DNA from: Deltaproteobacteria bacterium
Lineage (GTDB): Bacteria > Desulfobacterota > Dissulfuribacteria > Dissulfuribacterales > JALVPX01
Assembly (NCBI GenBank): GCA_027031565.1
Contig: JALVPX010000049.1
Coordinates: 1 to 18,733, forward strand
Reading direction: 5' to 3'
Length of the DNA: 18,733 nucleotides
The notes beneath the pieces were generated by a model. It saw only the letters and a list, made by a program, of their open reading frames with translations, was not told the DNA's origin and searched no databases. Below, one piece after another: positions 13,412-18,733 of this stretch (positions are counted from its first letter, which is position 1; every line of letters starts with the position of its first letter). The position numbers and the translations under genes were made by a program.

Positions 13412-14848
13412 CTACTCTTTTACTTCAGCTTCCCCCTCTCCTGCAAGTCCTTGCTTCAACTTGAGAAGCCGGGCACCGATTTCCATGGACCTGAATACGT
13501 CAGCAGGACCCACGGTGTGCGGAGTATAAGGCATCCAGCCCGGCTTAAAAGGCCACCCCTTTTTTGGGGGCACCATGTTGTTGAACAAGATCTCCTCTGG
13601 CTCGTTCAAGTAGCTCACGTACAGATCCAGGATGGGCCTGAAGACCCGGAACCGCCCGCCTGCATCCTCCCAAACAGGAACCGGAGCCCATCTGCGTTTG
13701 ATAAATCCCTCGAACCACATGCCGGGCCGGATGGTGCCGTCCACCTTGTCTTTCATCATTGACGGCCCGGTACCCATCACCGCCTTTTCGATCTCACTGC
13801 TGCCCTGGGTGCGCAGATAGTACCAATCCTCCATGTCGGGGCTGTCCTGCCGCAGGAGAAATCTGCCCTCGTCCCTGACACTCCACACGGCATGGCAGGA
13901 AGTGCAGGCGGCCCTGGCAAAGTCTTCCGGCAGGTGGCCTCTACGCCTGCTCAATGCCTTTCGGTCGGCGGCCTTTGTGCCAGGAAGAGGGTGGCACTCG
14001 AGGCAGCCGGATTCAGGCAGAGAGTCCTGCGCCTTCACCCTGGGGCTGTTGCACGGGCCCTTTCTGTGACAGTCAACACATTTCATGCCTGCCTGCTTGT
14101 GCACGTCCTGTGTCATTTCGTGGTATTCCAGGCCATAGGGCCGCGGCAGGTGCCGGCCTTTATTCAGCGGCGCCCTGTAATCTTCCTCGTAGTCGGTCTC
14201 AAAACGGCCGTAGTAGTCCCAGCCTACAAAGTTGCCATAGTGGCATGAAAGGCAGCGGCTGTCTGGCACTTCCTTGTAAAAGGAGTGGTCCCTGAGGCCG
14301 TTTTCGGAAAATCGCATGTGGCAGGCAGTACAGCCTGTGCCGCGCCGGGTGCCTGCATAGTCATCACCTTCGTAAAAGATATGGCACCTGAGGCAGCGCC
14401 TTCTCAGCAGATCGCTTATGAGTTCCGGTGTATCCGCCGGAAATGTCTCGATTGGCAGAGATCTTATCGAAGGTGGAACAGATCCAGGGAAAAAGGCCTT
14501 CCAAACCATGCCGATTTCGTTGCTAAGGGTATAGTGGGTGTCCGCGTGTGCCTGCTCAACCTCTTTCATGTGGCACCTGCCGCAGACGTTTGAGGCAAAA
14601 TCTGGGTGGGCCGGGGCCTCTACCAGGCCCTGGTGGGCCTGAAACCTGCTTGTCCCGGATGGATTGCCTCTATGACAGGTAACGCATGCAAAATCATGGG
14701 CCTTGTCCAGCATCACCTCGTGGCATCTAATGCACCCCTTTTTTCTCAAGGGCGACTCCGCTTCGGGTTCCGTACACCCAGCCAGCAGCATCAGAATGAT
14801 GCAAACAGAGACAAAACCTAGTAAAGGTGTCTTGAGAAAAGGGTACAT
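13412..14848 (-). CDS. Multihaem c-type cytochrome lipoprotein with nine CXXCH motifs
   Basis: From the ATG at 14848 the product has 478 residues. A lipoprotein signal peptide (MYPFLKTPLLGFVSVCIILML then LAGC, lipidated Cys25) implies anchoring to a membrane facing the periplasm or the cell surface. Nine CXXCH haem-binding motifs follow, at about residues 39, 55, 89, 152, 173, 199, 257, 282 and 315: CIRCH, CVTCH, CGRCH, CLRCH, CTACH, CLSCH, CVDCH, CLECH and CTSCH. The last 160 residues are haem-free. This is an electron-transfer protein; I cannot name its partner or substrate, and no terminal reductase or quinol oxidase subunit lies beside it. The frame extends 9 codons upstream to a GTG at 14875, but that would overlap folC and precede the signal peptide. 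No strong ribosome binding site is seen. Confidence 0.92.
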   Translation of the reverse strand: MYPFLKTPLLGFVSVCIILMLLAGCTEPEAESPLRKKGCIRCHEVMLDKAHDFACVTCHRGNPSGTSRFQAHQGLVEAPAHPDFASNVCGRCHMKEVEQAHADTHYTLSNEIGMVWKAFFPGSVPPSIRSLPIETFPADTPELISDLLRRRCLRCHIFYEGDDYAGTRRGTGCTACHMRFSENGLRDHSFYKEVPDSRCLSCHYGNFVGWDYYGRFETDYEEDYRAPLNKGRHLPRPYGLEYHEMTQDVHKQAGMKCVDCHRKGPCNSPRVKAQDSLPESGCLECHPLPGTKAADRKALSRRRGHLPEDFARAACTSCHAVWSVRDEGRFLLRQDSPDMEDWYYLRTQGSSEIEKAVMGTGPSMMKDKVDGTIRPGMWFEGFIKRRWAPVPVWEDAGGRFRVFRPILDLYVSYLNEPEEILFNNMVPPKKGWPFKPGWMPYTPHTVGPADVFRSMEIGARLLKLKQGLAGEGEAEVKE

Positions 14849-14865
14849 GGCGATGATAATAACCC

Positions 14866-16209
14866 ATGAAGGCACTGCTGGAAAAGAAAATAACCTATGA
14901 TGAGGCCCTGGCCTATCTCAACAAGTTCCAGTTTCACGGTTTCAAGCTCGGCCTGGAACGCATGGAGGCGATCCTGGAGGCCATGGGCATGCCTCATCAG
15001 CGGTATCCATGCATACATGTGGCAGGCACCAACGGGAAAGGCTCTACCTGCGCCTTTTTGTCCTCCATATTAGTTGAGGCCGGCATTAAGACGGCGCTTT
15101 ACACCTCACCCCACCTGTTTTCCCTGACCGAGCGGTTCAAGATAGACAATGAGGCCGTTTCCAAAGAGGAATTGGCTGATTTGATCCTGGAGATCAAGAA
15201 GCTCGTAGAAAAAGGCTATGAACTCAGCTACTTTGAGTTTACCACTGTTATTGCCATGACATGGTTTGCCAGGCAGGGTGTGGATGCAGCGATATTTGAA
15301 ACAGGCCTGGGAGGAAGGCTTGATGCCACGAATGTCACAACCCCGCTTCTTTCCGTGATCACGAACATATCGTTGGACCATCAGGCCTATCTCGGAAATA
15401 CAATAACGGAAATTGCTTGGGAAAAGGCGGGGATAATAAAAACCGGAAGGCCCGTCGTCAGCGGCGTAAGGGACAGCAAAGCCGCGGAGGTCATTGAGAG
15501 GCGGTGCATGGAGCTTAACGCCCCCTTGTACCAGCTTGACAAGGACTTCACAGTTGAAAGCAGAGACTTGATGCACATGGACTACAAGGGCCATGAAATG
15601 GTCCTCCACAATGCCTGCCTGGGGCTGCCGGGTTCCCACCAGGCCTTGAATGCCGCCCTTGCAGCCATGTCTTCAGAGATACTGGCCCGCCAAGGCTGGC
15701 AGATAGGTGATGCAGACGTTAAAACAGGCCTTGCAAAGGCGAAATGGCCTGGCCGGGGTGAAATGCTCCAAGGCAGATGCACTGTGCTGCTTGATGGTGC
15801 CCACAACCTGGACGGCGTGCAAAGGCTCAAGGATCTGGTGAAGGGCCTGGGAAATCCCAGGGGTGCAGGCAGAAACGGGAACCTGCTTCTTTGGGCCTGT
15901 TCCAACGAAGGCGGAGGCAAAGATTTTTACTCGATGTTGAAGGAAGCGGCTCCCATGTTTGATGCAGTGGTGATAACAGAGCCGCCTGGCCCGAGGAATC
16001 CGGTGACGATAGACGAGTGGTCCAAATACAGGGATGAAATTCCAGTTAAGGCCGTGCTGATAAAGGATTGGCGCAGGGCGCTAAACGAGGCAGTAGATAG
16101 CTGCAGACCAAAAGGATTGTTGTGTGTAGCAGGTTCCCTCTACCTGGTTGGAGCTGCAAGAAGGAAACTGCTGGACAAGGGATGGCGTTCGTGGACACCC
16201 CCAGCATGA
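14866..16209 (+). CDS. folC: Bifunctional dihydrofolate synthase / folylpolyglutamate synthase
   Basis: The 447-residue protein is a Mur-ligase-like enzyme with the P-loop HVAGTNGKGSTCAF (glycine-rich part at 54-60), the SPHLFSLTERFKI block, ETGLGGRLDATN, ISLDHQAYLGNTI and the second-domain LLDGAHNLDGVQRL. It uses ATP to add glutamate to dihydropteroate and then polyglutamate tails to folates in the cytoplasm. Length is normal. The ATG at 14866 is 17 bases from the divergent cytochrome ATG, so its promoter must lie inside the neighbouring coding region. Its TGA overlaps the next gene's ATG as ATGA. The accD gene, a common folC neighbour, is absent. Confidence 0.96.
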   Translation: MKALLEKKITYDEALAYLNKFQFHGFKLGLERMEAILEAMGMPHQRYPCIHVAGTNGKGSTCAFLSSILVEAGIKTALYTSPHLFSLTERFKIDNEAVSKEELADLILEIKKLVEKGYELSYFEFTTVIAMTWFARQGVDAAIFETGLGGRLDATNVTTPLLSVITNISLDHQAYLGNTITEIAWEKAGIIKTGRPVVSGVRDSKAAEVIERRCMELNAPLYQLDKDFTVESRDLMHMDYKGHEMVLHNACLGLPGSHQALNAALAAMSSEILARQGWQIGDADVKTGLAKAKWPGRGEMLQGRCTVLLDGAHNLDGVQRLKDLVKGLGNPRGAGRNGNLLLWACSNEGGGKDFYSMLKEAAPMFDAVVITEPPGPRNPVTIDEWSKYRDEIPVKAVLIKDWRRALNEAVDSCRPKGLLCVAGSLYLVGAARRKLLDKGWRSWTPPA

Positions 16210-16907
16210 ATCACGAACAGAAAAGGGCCTGTCTCGAGACGATCTACGACTTTTATGATGAATTCATAAAGGGACTTCCAGTAGCATGCAGCCGCGGCTG
16301 TTCGATATGCTGCACCGTAAACGTGGCTGCCACCTCTCTGGAGGTGGAGTATCTCGTGGACGGCCTGGACGAGCAGATGAAAAGAGAACTCATCAACGCC
16401 TTTCCAGGCATCTTGTCCCAGCCCCGCTTTAAGCCGGCACACACCACCAATGAAATAGCCTCGGCCTGCCTTCACATGGAAGGGGATGTGCCGGAGGAAA
16501 CAGGCCTGCATGGAAAAGGTAGATGCCCTCTGCTCAAACAGGACTTGTGCACTGCCTATGACCGGCGGCCCTTTGCCTGCAGGGCCATGCTCTCCCGCAC
16601 AAAATGCGCGCCAGGCAGTCAGGCACAAATGGGGGGTTTTCTGCTCACCATAAACCTGGCCCTTTACCAGATAATTGAACACCTTGACGAGGGCCGCCTC
16701 TACGGAAACATGATCGACCTGATAGCCCAAGGCTTGAATGCTGCCCGTGGACCTGAAAGATTTCCTGTTTCCCAGCCTCTGCCGGGCTTTGTATTGCTGC
16801 CTGAAGAAAAGGGGCGCTTCAAAGGTTTTATAAGGCGTCTTACCCTTCAAAAGGTTGAGGCATTGGATATGACCATTGGAGACCTTCTGAGCCTACCTGC
16901 CCTATAA
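16206..16907 (+). CDS. YkgJ-family cysteine cluster protein
   Basis: The 233-residue product has the family cluster C28-x3-C32-x2-C35-C36 (CSRGCSICC), then GRCPLLKQDLCTAYDRRPFACR and a further cysteine in TKCAP. YkgJ-type proteins probably bind a metal or Fe-S cluster, but no enzyme activity is firmly known. I chose the ATG at 16206, whose first four bases overlap the folC stop (ATGA), which points to translational coupling. Two upstream in-frame ATGs (16122 and 16182) lie inside folC and add residues without family similarity. The coupling suggests co-expression with folC, though the functional connection is unknown. Confidence 0.87.
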   Translation: MNHEQKRACLETIYDFYDEFIKGLPVACSRGCSICCTVNVAATSLEVEYLVDGLDEQMKRELINAFPGILSQPRFKPAHTTNEIASACLHMEGDVPEETGLHGKGRCPLLKQDLCTAYDRRPFACRAMLSRTKCAPGSQAQMGGFLLTINLALYQIIEHLDEGRLYGNMIDLIAQGLNAARGPERFPVSQPLPGFVLLPEEKGRFKGFIRRLTLQKVEALDMTIGDLLSLPAL

Positions 16908-17032
16908 CATTCATTCAGGTTTGCCTGTGTGCTGTTTTTTAGTAAAAAGCCAGTAAATAAAAATTAAGATGCTAACAGATTATAATGTTTATCCTTATAA
17001 TATCCTGGCAAACCGTAATTTTTGGAGGGGGT
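16908..17032 (+). promoter_or_regulatory. AT-rich leader of the dual glycoside hydrolase gene
   Basis: The 125-base gap contains two TATAAT boxes 15 bases apart (16981-16986 and 16996-17001), neither with a convincing -35. A strong GGAGGGGG ribosome binding site follows at 17024-17031. A short CAGG/CCTG stem with a downstream T-run (16917-16940) may end the folC-ykgJ transcript, weakly supported. Confidence 0.4.
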
Positions 17033-18733
17033 ATGTTTTTTAAAAACGCAGACAGATTTTGCAAACCAGGCGGTATTCCAGGCATTCTTTTCATTCTTCT
17101 CACACAGATTTTTTTCATGATGCTGCTTGGCAGCGTAACCTGGGCTGAACAGTGTCTGATAGGCGTACACATTGCAGAAACAGACTCTGCAGCAAGCTAT
17201 GTGCAGAGGCTTGAGCAGGCAAGGCAGCTCGGCATACGGGTTGTCAGGGTACCCACAGACTGGAATGCCCTTGAGCCGACTCAAAATTCCTTTGACACTG
17301 AATACCTGAATGAGGTCAAAACTCGAATTCTCGAGGCCCAAAACAGAGGTCAGCGGATTGTGCTGATGTTTTCTCAAGCTCCACCTTGGGCTAATGGCAA
17401 CAATGAACCACCTTTCCCACCGAAGCCGGCCTTTTATGGCGCCTATGCCAATGCATTCAAGAAACTTTATGAAGAAATCATTTCCGAAGATGATCAATTT
17501 GATATCCACCCCTCCACTATCATTGCCCTTGAGGTATGGAACGAGCCAAATGTAATTGAGTTTTGGCCTACATATCCAAAGCGCGAGGGCACCTATGTGC
17601 TGATAAACCTGGATGCGGCTGCCGAGTATGCAGACCTTCTTGCCCAGACATATGACACCATAAAGGCCCAATATCCAGGGGTAACCATCCTGGGAGGCTC
17701 TCTTGCCTCTGCAGATACGGACTATCTCGAGGCCTTGTATTCACGCTGGGGAGGCAGCTCGAAATTCGACGCCCTGGCCCTGCACCCATATTCGGGCCCA
17801 GATGAACATGAAGGGCCACACTATTCCAAGGCACAATATCCTGATCAGTGCAATGAGGATGATCCTCTTACCCCGCCTTGGTGCTTTAAGCAGGGCATAG
17901 AAAACATAAGGGCCACCCTTGATGCCCATGGTGACTCTTCCAAACAGATATGGATCACGGAATTTGGAACCGGAAGTTCTGACTCCTGGGGAGATGCCGG
18001 AAGCGAGGACGAGCAGCGGGAGCACCTGCAGAGGGCACTAAACATCCTTAAGCAATGGCTGTCCAACCATGATGTCATGAAGATACCTGTCGCAATCATT
18101 TACCGTTTAGTAGATGAACTACCAGATGAGTCTGGCGTGAATGACTATTTTGGCCTCCTGCGCCCTGATTTTTCCCGCAAGCCGGCTGCTGATCTCCTGA
18201 TGTCCAGTCTTGATTTACATGGCGCCATCACGCCTTCCCAGACGCAGGAGGACGCTGTGATCACAAGCCCTGTGCCAGGTTCAACCCTTTCCGGGTCAAC
18301 GATCACGTTTATATGGAACGATGTAGGCGCAGACCAGTATCAGCTGGATATAGGCAGCAGCCAGGGCGGGACAGATTATTATTCCCAGTCCCAGGGAACA
18401 GGTCTTGAGACGACGGTCTCAGGCCTTCCAACCGATGGCTCCACCCTTTATGTGCGGCTCTGGACAGTGTGGGGCCAGCAGTGGAACTATACTGATTTTG
18501 AGTACACTGCCAGTACGGGCTCAGGCAGTGGCGGCGGCGACACCAATTCCACCCTGTCAGCCCTTCATGTCAGCGGCCAGGACTTTGTTGACGAAGACGG
18601 AAGGAGGTTCCGCTGCTGGGGTGTGAATGTTGCGGCCTTTTATCCGGATGAGCAGACCGCCATAAATTTTGCAAAGAATCTTGCAGACCACGGCATAAAC
18701 TGCGTTCGCTGGCACCACATGATGAGGCCAAGC
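17033..18733 (+). CDS. Secreted two-domain glycoside hydrolase (PslG/GH39-like, linker, GH5-like), 3' end outside window
   Basis: The frame is open for 567 codons to the window edge. A signal peptide (hydrophobic IPGILFILLTQIFFMMLLG, cleavage after about residue 38) is followed by a TIM-barrel hydrolase starting CLIGVHIAETDSAASYVQRL. This domain has the acid/base glutamate 171 in EVWNEPN and the nucleophile candidate Glu310 in WITEFGTG, resembling PslG-type GH39 enzymes and other clan GH-A members. Residues about 410-490 form a beta-sandwich-like module (TSPVPGSTLSGSTITFIWND through LPTDGSTLYVRLWT), of a kind seen in many secreted proteobacterial proteins. After a GSGSGGG linker a second clan-A-like domain begins (GVNVAAFYPDEQTAINFAKN, GINCVRWHHMM). 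Its catalytic residues are beyond the window. PslG-like enzymes trim exopolysaccharide during secretion, so an exopolysaccharide locus may continue to the right. Confidence 0.82.
   Translation, partial: MFFKNADRFCKPGGIPGILFILLTQIFFMMLLGSVTWAEQCLIGVHIAETDSAASYVQRLEQARQLGIRVVRVPTDWNALEPTQNSFDTEYLNEVKTRILEAQNRGQRIVLMFSQAPPWANGNNEPPFPPKPAFYGAYANAFKKLYEEIISEDDQFDIHPSTIIALEVWNEPNVIEFWPTYPKREGTYVLINLDAAAEYADLLAQTYDTIKAQYPGVTILGGSLASADTDYLEALYSRWGGSSKFDALALHPYSGPDEHEGPHYSKAQYPDQCNEDDPLTPPWCFKQGIENIRATLDAHGDSSKQIWITEFGTGSSDSWGDAGSEDEQREHLQRALNILKQWLSNHDVMKIPVAIIYRLVDELPDESGVNDYFGLLRPDFSRKPAADLLMSSLDLHGAITPSQTQEDAVITSPVPGSTLSGSTITFIWNDVGADQYQLDIGSSQGGTDYYSQSQGTGLETTVSGLPTDGSTLYVRLWTVWGQQWNYTDFEYTASTGSGSGGGDTNSTLSALHVSGQDFVDEDGRRFRCWGVNVAAFYPDEQTAINFAKNLADHGINCVRWHHMMRPS

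Noticed and set aside
16140..16850. 236-residue minus-strand frame opposite the YkgJ-type gene
   Set aside because: Shadow frame; the sense frame carries the cysteine cluster and is coupled to folC.
16908..16945. Possible cyclic-di-GMP riboswitch fragment (minus-strand CACACAGGCAAACC)
   Set aside because: Only one short block resembles the GEMM consensus; the remaining conserved parts and a suitably oriented gene are missing.
16964..17671. 235-residue minus-strand frame opposite the hydrolase
   Set aside because: The plus strand is continuously open with a signal peptide and catalytic motifs; the minus frame shows none.

Overview
The window looks like a chromosomal stretch from a deltaproteobacterium (Desulfobacterota sensu lato). 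This is inferred from a nine-haem c-type cytochrome lipoprotein, a DUF3135 protein, a cysteine-bearing nitronate monooxygenase-like enzyme and a Cache-PAS-PAS hybrid histidine kinase. No single marker gene fixes the taxon, and the left and right edges cut through genes.

Layout. Positions 1-318 hold the right end of an ISL3-family insertion sequence. An SGNH/GDSL esterase remnant follows (350-637), then about 340 bases with no gene I can support. At 980-4381 is a large membrane-bound hybrid sensor kinase without a nearby response regulator. Convergent to it on the minus strand, read right to left, are csp (8406-8200), rplU-rpmA (8000-7420) with its own promoter and terminator, a secreted cyclophilin, and a poorly characterised 754-residue AAA+ ATPase. 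The last two probably form one operon. A plus-strand arfB ribosome-rescue gene (8700-9128) follows. Next is a decayed region, 9137-10400, with a truncated GH16 glucanase-like gene, a DUF748 C-terminal remnant frameshifted by a 13-bp tandem duplication, a 100-bp imperfect inverted repeat and a few small hairpins. Then come a DUF3135 gene, a tRNA-Lys/tRNA-Glu pair on the minus strand with a good promoter and terminator, a nitronate monooxygenase-like gene that may be leaderless, a convergent branched-chain aminotransferase, a nonahaem cytochrome lipoprotein, and divergently folC coupled to a YkgJ-type cysteine-cluster gene. The window ends inside a large secreted protein with two glycoside-hydrolase-like domains joined by a beta-sandwich-like linker.

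How it fits together. Most of the window is housekeeping: ribosomal proteins, tRNAs, ribosome rescue, folate, branched-chain amino acids and cold shock. Three separate loci relate to polysaccharide handling: the esterase remnant, the GH16 remnant and the intact-looking dual hydrolase. Two of the three are broken, which suggests turnover of exopolysaccharide-related genes next to mobile or repetitive DNA. The least understood intact unit is the cyclophilin-AAA+ pair. The clearest sequence-level novelties are the 13-bp duplication frameshift, the 100-bp inverted repeat, and the hairpin plus overlapping short ORF at the GTG start of arfB. I found no CRISPR array, retron, diversity-generating retroelement or complete prophage.
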